Source: Aurantiochytrium sp. KH105 (taxonomy: Eukaryota; Sar; Bigyra; Thraustochytrida; Thraustochytriidae). From it: a stretch of DNA of 64,000 nucleotides. Every line of letters starts with the position of its first letter. The first letter of the stretch is position 1. Made by a program: the position numbers and the translations under genes. Below the pieces are notes generated by a model, which saw only the letters and a program-made list of their open reading frames with translations, did not search any database and was not told the DNA's origin. Shown here piece after piece: positions 18,030 through 28,356 of this stretch. The stretch is from NCBI GenBank assembly GCA_003116975.1, contig BGKB01000162.1, forward strand, positions 1 to 64,000, read 5' to 3'.

Positions 18030-21000
18030 ATGGCCTCGTCGTGGACGGACCTCCTCGGGAGGCCCGCCGAGGACGACGACGCGTGGCGCAAGGCGCACGA
18101 GGACCCGACCGAACATGAGTCGAGCGCAGTAGAGAACGATGGCAACGTGAACAATACCGCCTTTTTCGACCTCGAGGGCAATATGCAGCGCTTGAAGATG
18201 CGAGAAGGCAAAAGGAGCAGCCTCACTGGCCAGGGTCGGCGGTCATCGATCACTTCCACGCGGTCTGGCATGCATGGCACGCCGCAGCGTAATCGCTCGC
18301 TGCATATGCTCAGGTCTCCTGGGTGGCAAAGCCAGCTTTCGCCCTCGTCGCAGATTGAAGGATTTGTGGATGATGACGAAATGTTCTTGGATGGCGGTAC
18401 GTTTCTTCACTTTGCTCTCTGTCGCAGTCTTGCGCTGTTCACAGGAACTGACATGTGTACTAACCTTTTGGATTTCTCCTTTCTTGGCAATTTTGTGGAT
18501 CTCGTACTTTTGCAGATGCTGCGCTCAAGATGATTGATGAGGATGCCCGTTTCTTCGGCGGCGCTCGCGCAGAAGACGATGCTTTCAATGAAGAAGAATG
18601 GCTTGGCGAAGGGAGCCCTGCAGAAGACGCTGATCTCGGATCATCGAGAGGACGCTCGCTGCACGGGTCGCGGGGGCGGCCATCCTCGCCTGCGTCATGG
18701 TTTGCAGCGCGGTCTGCCCCGATGGAGAAGGAAGCGATGATTCGCGAGTGGCCTAGCTTCGCAAGTCCAAGGCACCAAAAGGAACGAACGAATGAAGTCA
18801 CAGCGGGACATCTTTCGGGTCGACGTGATGATGATGCAGACCCACTCGTGCCAGACGATGAGCTACCGTTGCCTCCTCCACAGCATAAACAGCAGCAGCA
18901 GCAACAACAACAACAACAACAACGTCATCATCTCAAGTTTGGGCGCATGCCCCCGTGGTCTCTGCCACAAACGCGCGAGATTGAAATTGATTCGTTGACG
19001 CTGCAAGCACCAGGTCGCACGCTGCAGAATCACCAGGCTCGCAGACGTGCAAAGGAGAGGGCGAAAGCCAAGGCTTCCAAGACCAAATCCGGGCCCAGGG
19101 ACGCAATGCCATCCACCTCTTCTGTTGCCTCGTCGGAGTCATCCGCCTCCTCGCCGACATCATTCGGATCGCACTCTCCATCACATTCGAACTCGAACTC
19201 GAACTCAGACGCTGTGAGAGATTTTCATCCATCACGAGCGACACTGCAAACGCATCGTCGACGGAGACAGTCGCGTGGGAGCAACCCTGAGGTGGATTGG
19301 CCAGAACACGAAATGGACAAGGAAGACCGCCCGGAACAAGACGTCTCCGCGCAAGAGCGACAAAGCGTTGGTTCGGAAGCGCGAACGAGAACACCAGAAA
19401 GCGATGGGGCAACGTCGCCCTCACAATTTGCGCTGCGCGGCGAAGACGAGGACCTGACATTCACAACGCCAGGACGGTCAAAATTAGGCAAAAAGTCGCT
19501 TCGAAAGCTTCAAAACAAGTTCCCCAAACCAAGCGCGCAGTTGCTGGATCCGCCTCAACTCCTCCTCCCCGGTGTGATCAAGGATCCAATCCACTTGGAG
19601 TGCGAGGTCGGCATGGCGGCTTCGTTTCAAGTGCCCATTCGTAATGAAAGTAGGCGGCGTGTGGTGCTGCGTCCGGTCGTTCGCGACGTCAGTGCGCAGA
19701 AACACCTCAAGGTGACGCCTGCACGGTGCGTCATTGAGCCTGGGGCAGCCAACACGGTATTGCTCGCCTTTTGTCCACGAACGGATGTCGGCACGAACTG
19801 GTGGCGCGTCGACCTCGTCGAGGATGCAAGCGAGTGGCTGGTTCCCATCAAGGTCATGGCGACGACGCTGCGCTCGTTGTGGGTTGCGCCCGACAGGCCG
19901 ATTGTCAATGTTGGCGGGGCATCTCTCGGCGGCACGGCCTCGTCGAGGGTGGAGCTGGAGAACAAGACGGATCGAACCCTCCAGGTCTGTGCCTTTTTAG
20001 CGCCGGTGTCGGCGTCTTCTGCCGAGATAACGGGCACGGATGACGAGTGGGGCGAGCCAGCGTGCAGCGCTGAGGACTCTGTTCGCGCCTTTGACCTGCG
20101 ACTGGCGTCCTCATTGTCCATGTCGGTGTCGTCGTTGGCGTCGCGTCATAGTCGCGGGCGCGGTGACGCGAGTTCTGGTGGACTCGAGAAAAAGGAGAGA
20201 AAAGTGGGATGGTTTCACCTCGAGGCTGGCGAAACGCGAGTTATAGAGGTCAATTTTTCACCACGTGCCAGGCTGCGGCACAATGCAGTTCTCAAAGTGA
20301 GGAGTAGACAATGTGACCTGGTCAATGACAAGGGCCTTGGCGGCGACGGCGTCCACGACAACGGCGACGACAATCTCGTCGTAGACGGGGCGTCCTTTAT
20401 CAATACCATTCAGATTCCCGTCATGGGCTACGGTGGGCGCGCAAGCATTGCATGTGCTGGGGAAGACGCCTTTGTCGATGTGGTCGAGGTGCGCGCAACG
20501 CAAGAAGGCGCGCACAAGATGGGGAGTTTTCGCGTTGAGAATCGCGGCGACCGCACCGCATTTGTTCGGCCCCACGCGCCCGGGGAGCTCAAGCACCGCG
20601 TGATTGTTGAACCAGAATGGTGCACGTTGGAACCCGGGGAGTCGGCGATGCTACGATTCAAGATTCTCTCGTCTTCGCGCGAGACAATGCGAGTGACCGC
20701 GCTTCATGTCGATTGGGGCGACGAGATTTTGCGACATCTGCGCACGCGGGCCAAGAGCAAGCGCGGCGCGGTGGTTGACCTCGATCTGAATGAGACCATG
20801 ACGTCGGTAAGCAGGCTGGACGCCTACGATGACCTTGACGCCTTAAACATGGCTCTCGCTGCGCTCGAACCGGAGGACACACCTGTGGCGCGCAACGCTG
20901 CCCTGGACCTGGCTCACTTTTTTGACGAGTATCTCTTTGAACAAAGACTGCGATGTACAATCGTGGACGCGTGCCTCGAAAGCAGCCAAGAAGAGAGTAC

Positions 21001-21730
21001 GCAGATGCCGGAGACTGATCATGTTGAATTGTGGCCTGCCGAGGAGAACACTCGTCGAAACAACGTTACAGAAGGTGGTCTTGGTGATGGCTTGCGACTT
21101 GGTCGTCGCGCAATCAAGGTGGAGCCTTTTGAGTGCAGACTCGTGTATGAACGCTCCAAGGGCATGTGGTGCGCATCCTTGGGGGTGACCAATGTGTCTG
21201 ACGAGACGGTTCCGGTGCACGTCAACTTGCCCGGATCACTGGAGCTGTCTTGTGAATTGACGCAGCTTGCACCAAAGGAGTGCGCCACCGTGGAGGTGCG
21301 GTCGCGCAAGTTCTATGAGAGAGCGCGGACGCTGTACATTGGCTGTCGTGCTAGTTCTCTCGACGCGTGCGAGGTCTTTGTTCGGCACGCTTCGCAAAGC
21401 GCTGGACTCTCGCTCGAGCCGGAGACTGTGCTCAAGTTTCCGGCTACGGCGCCGGGCGCAAAGTCTTGCGCGCTGGTGCGCATCAGAAATCACGGGGACG
21501 TGGCTCTGCCTCTCGAATTCTGTACGAGCGAGCAGTTTGATTTGCGCAGCAAGCACCGACAGATTGTTTTGCAAGGCCACGCCCACTTTGAGCTCAAAAT
21601 CTACTTTCGACCCTTTACGTCCGTGGGCCACGGGGTAACCTGCGCGGGCCACCTGCGCGTGGCTCGGCGGCAAAAGGATGGTCTCAGCGACACTGGACTC
21701 GTGCTTCTTTTGCAGGGGCATACCCTGTGA
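18030..21730 (+). CDS. spliced multi-ASH (MSP/Ig-like) domain protein, CEP192/SPD-2-like
   Basis: Exon 1 is 18030-18396 and exon 2 is 18516-21730. The 119-nt intron (GTACGT...TTTTGCAG) splits one codon and keeps frame, giving 1193 residues. The first 450 residues are disordered, with a poly-Gln run (about residue 245-260) and Arg/Ser segments. From about 470 to the end come repeated beta-sandwich units of the ASH type, such as FQVPIRNESRRRVVLRPVV with VIEPGAANTVLLAFCP, GSFRVENRGDRTAFVRP with TLEPGESAMLRFKIL, and ALVRIRNHGDVALPLEFC followed by HFELKIYFRPF. ASH domains mark centrosomal and ciliary proteins (ASPM, SPD-2/CEP192, hydin). The layout of a disordered N-terminus followed by many ASH-like repeats is nearest CEP192, the scaffold that recruits Plk/Aurora kinases and gamma-tubulin to centrioles. 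The ASH call is good; the CEP192 orthology is tentative. Confidence 0.6.
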
Positions 21731-22133
21731 TCGTGGGCCCTTAACTGAATAATTATGCATGCATTCTCCATCTGGCCGCTCTCAATGCCTGAGCATGGTG
21801 CCATCCACCATGGCCATGAGCATGGCACGGACCATGGCATTTTAAAATACATTTCATGCATAGCTTGCTAGTTCGTCCCATGCGAGTTAGTTGTTATAAG
21901 GCAGAGAACAGTTCGCGAGCTCGCTGACTCCATCCGGAGTCAGTGGCAGCACCCGGCAGCTTCGTCCCACACATTTCCATTTGCCGCCCGTGATGAGAAG
22001 AGGCCGGCCATGCATGACTCCTGCAAGAGTGGTCCATCGTCTTGCTTCTTCCTTCCTTATGTGTTCCTCACCTCGCGAAGGCTTTTTCGAGGCCGAGCGC
22101 GCCAGGACTCTCATGTCGTTCGTTCGCTCCGAG

Positions 22134-22159
22134 TCGTTCGTTCGTTCGTTCGTTCGTTC
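22134..22159. repeat. (TTCG)n tandem repeat
   Basis: About six copies of a four-base unit in the gene-free stretch. Confidence 0.85.
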
Positions 22160-23229
22160 TTGTCGCTCGTTCGTGCGTGCTTCTCGCTCGAGTTATCGAG
22201 GGGTCTTCATCCTCCGGTCGGTTGCTGGAAGTCATTTGCAGATGCAGCTGCGAATGTTAGCTCGCTAGACGTCATGTCAGCTGCGAGGTAGATCTGCAGC
22301 TGTAGCCGCGCCATAGGCGTCATCTTGGAAGGAAGCCGAGGCCGCCAGAGCAGAGCTGATGGAGTGGACGAGAAGGAAGGAGGAAGGCGGACGTGTGTTA
22401 CGTGTTGCAAAAGCAGCGACTGGATGGTGGGCGCCAGCGACATCGACAATGACTGCGATGCGACCGAAGGCGACGCTGCCGACACGGGGTTCTCGTGGAT
22501 TAAAAAACATGTAAAAGCAGCGACAGCAGCGGGGCGGGGTGCGGTCATGCAAGGGGACGTTTGCGCAATGGAGGTTCAGCCGCCGGCGTCGGCGCAAGGC
22601 TGCCGGTGTCGGTAGCCACGCCACTGCCAGCTGCAGCTGCAGCTGCCATGGAGGGCCAAGCAAGCGAGCGAGCGAGCGAAGAGCGTGGCGACGGCCAGCT
22701 CTGTCGGTCGCGGCGGAGGCGAAGCGCGACGAGGCGAGATGTGTTGGCTTCGATGACAAGGGTGGCGTGGGTGCTTCATGCTTGATCGAGCTTGCTTGCT
22801 TGCTCGCTTGGCAGCGAACGGATAATATAGCCTGATCAGATCACCTGGCTGCACTGCACGCAACTTTTGCTTTCCTCTCGCAGGTCTCCCGCCAGTGCTC
22901 GCTCGACACGAGCGAGGCCTGGGCTGGCATGGCATGGCAGCTGGCAGCTTGTTCCTGTCGTGCACCACGGCCGAGCTGCACTGGCGCCGCAGTAAGCGTG
23001 TGTGTGTGTGACTGAGCGCGGTGTGCCCGTGCCGCCAGCAGGGCGCACAAGGCCTTCCTTCCTCGTTCGCTCTCTGAGACGTGCCAAGCTTTGCCACCGC
23101 AGCGCCTGCCCAGCCTCGCTCCCCGCCCCGCTCGGCTCGGCGCCGCACGCGCGAGCACGCGCTGCGGCGGCAGCGGCGGCAGCGGCAGGTGCCAGACACG
23201 ACGCCGCGCGTCCCGACATGCTCGCCTGG

Positions 23230-23314
23230 AAAGCAAAGCAAAGCAAAGCAAAGCAAAGCAAAGCAAAGCAAAGCAAAGCAAAGCAAAGCAAAGCAAAGCA
23301 AAGCAAAGCAAAGC
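23230..23314. repeat. (AAAGC)n tandem repeat
   Basis: Seventeen perfect copies of a five-base unit. The same unit recurs inverted near 30537-30587 and in variant form near 52511-52570. Confidence 0.95.
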
Positions 23315-24055
23315 ACGCTGCCAAGACCGTTCGCGGCGGGCGAGGCGCCCCGCGGTCTCGGGAAGAAGGCGCGCCGACGCCGAGGCGCAGCCGAGCCGAG
23401 CCGAGCCGAGTCGCAGCCCGGCCGGGCCCAGCCAGCGTCGGTCAGAGCGCGCCGCGAGGGCCGGGGAAGATGAGCCGAGCTGCGATGGGCTGCGCTGCGC
23501 CGGGCTGGGCTGGGATGAATGAGCGACGAGATGAGCGAAAAACGAAGACGACGGGACGGGTTCTGCGGCGTCCCGGCGGGCGAGGGCCGCGCGAGGCCGG
23601 CGAAGCTGAAGACGTCGAGGGCGCGGAGGAGGAGATAGATGCCTGCCGCGTTTGCCCGAAGCGAGCCGAGCCGAGCCGAGCCGAGCTGCCGAGCGCACGT
23701 GCGTCCGCCCCGGCTGGTCCGGTCGGTGCAGTGAGGAGCACCGCGCGGGTTTTCCCCTCCGTCCGCGCGAGAAGCGGCGCGAGAAGCGGCGCGAGCGGCG
23801 CCCGCTGAACCAGGCCGGTCGAACTGCGAGCGAGCGTCAACCCACCCACCCACCCACCCACCCGCCCTCCCACGCAAGACCCGAGCAGACCCGATAGGAC
23901 CAGACAAGACCCGACAAGACGTGCCTGCTGCTGCTGCAGGCGGCGAAGACGAGCGCGCGCCCGTGCCGACATCGCGCAGAAAGCCCAGGCGAGCCGAGCA
24001 GCGTCCGCCTCAGCTCGGGCGTGGACCCGGAGAAGCCCGGAGGTCCAAAGAGACA

Positions 24056-24185
24056 AGCCAAAGCGAAAGAAAGAAAGAAACAAACAAACAAAGAAACAAA
24101 GAAACAAAGAAACAAAGAAAGAAAGCGAAAGAAAGCGAAAGAAAAGACAAGCAAAGACAAGCAAAGCAAGGCAAAGCAAAGCCCT
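24056..24185. repeat. purine-rich AAAGAAAC/AAAGCG tract
   Basis: Imperfect tetra- to octanucleotide A/G/C repeats with almost no T on the plus strand, just upstream of a coding start. Confidence 0.8.
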
Positions 24186-24308
24186 TTCGCGAGGAGGTCG
24201 GCGGCGTCTGCGCAGGACCCGCGGCACGGCGACGCCGACGAGACGCCCGAGGCCGCGAGGCGGAGCGCAAGAGAGCACAGCAGAGCTCAGCAGAGCACAG
24301 CAGAGAGG

Positions 24309-25394
24309 ATGGCGAGCGGATCGAGGGTGGGCCTCGGCGTGAGGCGGGCCCATCAAGCGGGGCGAACAGGGGACGACGCGCTCGCGACGGGGCCCGAGGC
24401 GGCCTTTGGCCAGGACCTTGGCGGCGCGCTCGCGCAGCAGCAGGCGGGCGGCCAGCAGCACCTGCATATGCTCCCGGGCAACCACATCCCCCACTCGCAC
24501 GTGCACCATCACCAACACCACCATCAGCAGGCTCAGACGGTAAGCGGGGTGGCGCAGACGGTGGGACACAGAAGCATTCACATTGCCGCGACCCGAAGCG
24601 AGCGCAATGGGGAGCATCGCGGACTCGCCTTTGAAGAAACCAAACTGCAAGGCGCCATCTCGCGCGGCGTGCTCGGCGTCTACGGCATCGTGCTCACCGC
24701 GGGGCTCTGTCTCGGCGTCATGGTGCTCATCATGACCATTTCTTCCTCCTTGACAAGTCGGCGCGACGACGTCGTGTACCTCGGTAGCAACGTCAACGAT
24801 CTCGTCCATGATCTCGGCGCCAACGAGTACGTCTGCCCCGGGTCCGCGGCGCTCGTTCATGCCAGCTGCAAGATTGAAGCCGATGCTGATGCATCCTGCC
24901 TCGAGGTCATGGATGAAATGGTGGCTCGCGTCAACGCCCAGGGTATTGCGTGGACCGATCCCCACAACAACGGGTCATACTCGGTTGTAGCCGAAACGCA
25001 GACCTCGACCGGTCGCCACGTGCTTGTGCTGGAGCGCCGCACGGGCGACGACAAGTACACAGATCTCATGTCATTCGTTTTTGCGCCCACGTCGCGAAAG
25101 ACCTGCATCATTCGAGGATGCTCCGAGTCACAGGTTCCCTCTGTGCTGGACTACAGCACCAACTACTGCAACATGCACAATTTGTATTGCAGCGCAACCT
25201 CGAGCCCGATGTGCCCAAGTGTGCGCCATGATTTTACAACGCATGAGACAAAGGTTGTTCCGTCTTACGGCGCTGGAACCAACGTGGACGCTTGTGCAGG
25301 CCATCGCTCTTCTGCTACGCTGCTACACGAAGAGTACGACGACCCTGTACCAGAGATTGCAGCCCCTATCGAGACCTCTGCGAGCGCTTTTTGA
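24309..25394 (+). CDS. type II single-pass membrane protein, Cys-containing ectodomain
   Basis: The ORF from the ATG at 24309 (MASGSRVGLGVRRAHQ) gives 361 residues. The cytosolic N-terminus is Gly/Gln-rich and contains a His-rich run (HVHHHQHHHQQ). One hydrophobic helix at about 120-146 (GVLGVYGIVLTAGLCLGVMV and following) has no preceding signal peptide. The roughly 210-residue C-terminal part has about a dozen cysteines in pairs (YVCPGSAALVHASC, CIIRGCSES, YCNMHNLYC, SPMCPS) and an NNGS glycosylation site, as expected for a lumenal or extracellular disulfide-bonded domain. No family is recognised. The frame is open upstream to 24021, but that part is translated purine repeat. The stop lies 199 nt before a possible unrelated exon at 25593. 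Confidence 0.65.
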   Translation: MASGSRVGLGVRRAHQAGRTGDDALATGPEAAFGQDLGGALAQQQAGGQQHLHMLPGNHIPHSHVHHHQHHHQQAQTVSGVAQTVGHRSIHIAATRSERNGEHRGLAFEETKLQGAISRGVLGVYGIVLTAGLCLGVMVLIMTISSSLTSRRDDVVYLGSNVNDLVHDLGANEYVCPGSAALVHASCKIEADADASCLEVMDEMVARVNAQGIAWTDPHNNGSYSVVAETQTSTGRHVLVLERRTGDDKYTDLMSFVFAPTSRKTCIIRGCSESQVPSVLDYSTNYCNMHNLYCSATSSPMCPSVRHDFTTHETKVVPSYGAGTNVDACAGHRSSATLLHEEYDDPVPEIAAPIETSASAF

Positions 25395-26433
25395 CGAGGA
25401 TCCAGTCCTGCCATTTTTCCCGCCTTGGCCTTGATCCTCTTTGCGTACTAGTCTCCCTCGGACCGACGCAAACATGCATGTATGCCTTTGTATGATCGTT
25501 GCAGACATGGAGTCTCTCGGCGCGTTCTGTACGTTTTGCGCTCTGCCTTTGCAAGATCAATAATTCCACCCACCCCGCCCTCTGTTCCATAGTACATCAC
25601 CTTATACGAGAAGTTTAAGTATGCGCGACCACCGCTAGCGACACCTCCGATTCCTATTCCTCTTTTTGGTGACTTCCCGCTCGGCGCTGCCATGCGCCAT
25701 GTATACGTAAACATTTTTGGTATGCTCTCCCTCATCGCCATCTTTGTCATCAACGAAATCCCTCCAGACCTTGTTTGTCCCTTCCTCAGCGGGCCGGCCC
25801 TTCCTTTTCCTATCTCAACAAACTTACAGCTTCTCCACGTCTCTCTCCCTCGTCCCCAAGACGCTCTCCTTCCTCCCGCGTCGCTGAGCCGCCGCGCTGG
25901 TCTCGGGCCCTCGCGGGACTCGGGGGCCCCCAAATGAGGGTGTGTACCGCCCTTCTGGGAGCCTGCGACCCGAGCCCGAAGATCGCGACGGCGACGAACC
26001 CGGGCCCGGGCCAGCTGCGCGGTGCCCAGGCCAGGCGGTCGCAAGCAAGCGAGCGAGCTCAGACGGGGTCGCGCTCCCTGGAGCGTTCGTTCGATCAGCC
26101 AGGGAAAGTGCTTGCATGACTCGGACTCGTCGCAGCGCGCACGCACCTGACGGACACAAACAAGATCACGTTGCAAGATTGGCCCAGTGGATATCACAAT
26201 CACGAGCCATGCACAAGATCGGTCGAGTCGGGCTCCGGTCAGCAAAACCGCATCACAGCCAGCCAGCTGCAGCGAACACCACAATCGCAATCTGCTGCTG
26301 CTGCTGCTGCAGCAGCTAGTGGTACGACCACGACGACGCAGTAAACCCAGCTTGGACCGCGACAGGAGAAGAAGCTTTCGCAAAGTGAAGTGAAGCGGCC
26401 CTTCGAGTCGCAAACGGGCTCGAAAGAAAGAAC
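25395..26433. other. intergenic with an unassigned exon-like segment
   Basis: This 1,039 bp separates two plus-strand genes. Segment 25593-25771 reads on the plus strand as a coherent Pro-rich then hydrophobic peptide and is preceded by an acceptor-like TTCCATAG; further splice-like signals are at 25504, 25529 and 25830. A CTG repeat lies near 26297-26315. No complete gene can be built with confidence. Confidence 0.4.
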
Positions 26434-28209
26434 ATGCGGACCTTGAAGTTGTTCTTGACCGGGGCCGCGGTGGCGCTCGCGTTGCTCGCCCCGGGACCCG
26501 CTTTGGCGGCAGCGACGGACGAGACCCCAAAGAAGCCGCATATCCTGCTAGTGGTCGTGGACGACTTCGGGTATAACAACATCGGGTACCACCGCACCGA
26601 GTACACGAACGGAAAGTATGAGGCCGAGGTGAACACGCCAACGCTCGACAGGCTCATGCGCCAAGGCATCAAGCTCAACAGGCATTACGTGTATAATTAC
26701 TGCAGCCCCAGCAGGTCGAGCCTGCAGTCCGGGCGGCTGCCCGTGCACGTCTCTGTCGAGAACACCAACCCGGTCGCAGTGAATCCAAACGATCCGGTGA
26801 GCGGCTTCAGCGGAATCCCGCGCAACATGACGGGAATCGCCTCGAAATTGCGCAGCGCCGGGTACAGGACGCACATGACCGGCAAGTGGGACGCAGGCAT
26901 GGCAACCTGGGACCACACGCCCATGGGCCGCGGCTACGAAACCTTTCTCGGGTACTACCACCACGCAAACGACGAGTGGACAGAAACGCTCAGCACGGGC
27001 AGCGTTGTGCACGGTGACATGTGCTCAAAGTTTGGTCCGGAGCTTGTCGATCTCTGGAACACCACAGGACCTGCCATTGGTCTCAATGGGACAGGTTTCG
27101 AGGACCAAATTTTTGCCGACAACTCACTGCAGATTATCCGTGATCACGACCCTTCGGAACCTCTTTTTCTATTTCACAGCTTCAGGTCGGTGCACACGCC
27201 GCTTCAGATCCCATCCGAAAACGAAAAGCAGTATCTTTTCCTCCTCAACAAGCACAAGCGTCGCTACGCAGCAATGGTCGCCTTCATGGATACCGTCGTG
27301 GGCGATCTCGTCAGCGCGCTCGCGGAAAAGGACATGTGGAAGGACACCTTTATGGTTCTGACCAGTGACAATGGCGGGCCTATTTACGGCATCATTCCGC
27401 CGGGAAGTCTCCTTCCTCGACCTGTTTTTGGCGCGGCCAACAACCTTCCCCTCCGCGGCGGCAAGCTCGCTGACTGGGAGGGCGGTATTCGCGTCAATGC
27501 CTTTGTGTCCGGCGGCGCCTTGGCCGTTGCAAAGCGCGGAACCGTTCTCGAGGACTACATCCACATTGCTGACTGGTACGCGACTTTTTGCGAGGCTGCT
27601 GGCGTCGATCCGACCGACGACCGTGCTGCGGCTGCGAACCTGCCCCCCATCGACAGCATTTCGCACTGGAAGCGGCTAACAACCACGCAAGAGGACGCGG
27701 CCAATCAACGCACCGAAATTCATGTGTCGGCAATGGCTCTCATTCAGGGCAAATACAAGATTGTGACGGGCACAGATAACGAGATTGCCTACGACTTTCT
27801 CAACATGACCAAGACCGGTCTCATGCCTTTCGACGTCCACGCAGTAGGCTACGGGCCTTCTGCCATCAAGAATACGCTGACCCTCGGGCGTGACTGTACT
27901 GCGGGCTGCCTCTTTGATATCATTGCTGACCCCAACGAGGATAATGAAATCACCAAGGATAACCCCGAGATCGTTGCCAAGATGATGGCACGTCTTAAGG
28001 AGCTCAACAAGAACAACTTTCATCCAGACCGGGGCCAGCCTTCCAAGCTCGCATGTACGGTTTCCAACAAGCTCTACAGTGGCTTTTACGGTCCCTTTAT
28101 CGATGTTCCCGGGTTTCCCTCTTCACTCGCAGACCACGCCCAGCATCAAGTTGCACCCGCGCGCGAGAACGTGCATCTTGAACACGCCGCGCAACTGCTG
28201 CGTTCGTGA
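26434..28209 (+). CDS. secreted sulfatase (arylsulfatase B-like, S1 family)
   Basis: The protein has 591 residues. A cleavable signal peptide (LKLFLTGAAVALALLAPGPALA) is followed by HILLVVVDDFGYNNIGYH, with the paired metal-binding aspartates. The formylglycine site is C90-S-P-S-R in YNYCSPSRSSLQSGR, a perfect C-x-P-S-R signature, so activation by a formylglycine-generating enzyme is expected. MTGKWDAGMATWDHTPMGRG follows; here Asp153 replaces the His of the usual GKWHLG. SVHTPLQIP and VLTSDNGG supply the remaining active-site elements. Several N-x-S/T sites are present. It probably hydrolyses sulfate esters on extracellular or lysosomal polysaccharides; marine protists often have many of these. 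The gene is convergent with the next minus-strand gene, 147 bp apart. Confidence 0.9.
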   Translation: MRTLKLFLTGAAVALALLAPGPALAAATDETPKKPHILLVVVDDFGYNNIGYHRTEYTNGKYEAEVNTPTLDRLMRQGIKLNRHYVYNYCSPSRSSLQSGRLPVHVSVENTNPVAVNPNDPVSGFSGIPRNMTGIASKLRSAGYRTHMTGKWDAGMATWDHTPMGRGYETFLGYYHHANDEWTETLSTGSVVHGDMCSKFGPELVDLWNTTGPAIGLNGTGFEDQIFADNSLQIIRDHDPSEPLFLFHSFRSVHTPLQIPSENEKQYLFLLNKHKRRYAAMVAFMDTVVGDLVSALAEKDMWKDTFMVLTSDNGGPIYGIIPPGSLLPRPVFGAANNLPLRGGKLADWEGGIRVNAFVSGGALAVAKRGTVLEDYIHIADWYATFCEAAGVDPTDDRAAAANLPPIDSISHWKRLTTTQEDAANQRTEIHVSAMALIQGKYKIVTGTDNEIAYDFLNMTKTGLMPFDVHAVGYGPSAIKNTLTLGRDCTAGCLFDIIADPNEDNEITKDNPEIVAKMMARLKELNKNNFHPDRGQPSKLACTVSNKLYSGFYGPFIDVPGFPSSLADHAQHQVAPARENVHLEHAAQLLRS

Positions 28210-28356
28210 GCTCTCACTTCTTCTTCTTCTTCCGCTTCTTTCATTTGTACATGGTACAAACACACCAATAATTACGAACAACGAAACATATTATTATTTT
28301 GGATTAGCCTACTTGGCAATAGAATTCATGAGTAGGAAAGGAAACCTCATCGAAAA

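Larger units (their letters stand above)
21731..24308. other. gene-free repeat-rich stretch
   Basis: This 2,578 bp lies between two plus-strand genes. It carries a TTCG array (22134-22159), a long AAAGC array (23230-23314), GCCGA repeats near 23390-23410 and 23660-23690, a CCCA patch near 23840, and a purine-rich AAAGAAAC tract (24056-24185). The long minus-strand frame across it is made of repeat translation and Arg/Ala-rich filler. It probably serves as promoter and leader of the type II membrane protein gene, and I see nothing else. Confidence 0.5.

Noticed and set aside
23230..23314. AAAGC array as a telomere, centromere or CRISPR element
   Set aside because: Short perfect units without spacers, flanked by ordinary genes; it is a microsatellite.
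22576..23907. 443-residue minus-strand ORF with FALLC repeats
   Set aside because: It translates the AAAGC array and GC-rich leader; the peptide is pure repeat plus Arg/Ala/Ser filler.
24021..24308. N-terminal extension of the type II membrane protein
   Set aside because: It translates the purine-rich repeat tract into Lys/Arg/Glu runs; the ATG at 24309 gives a clean start.
25448..26641. 397-residue minus-strand ORF
   Set aside because: It runs antisense into the sulfatase signal peptide region and is mostly Arg/Ser/Leu filler; only a small part overlaps a possible exon, on the other strand.
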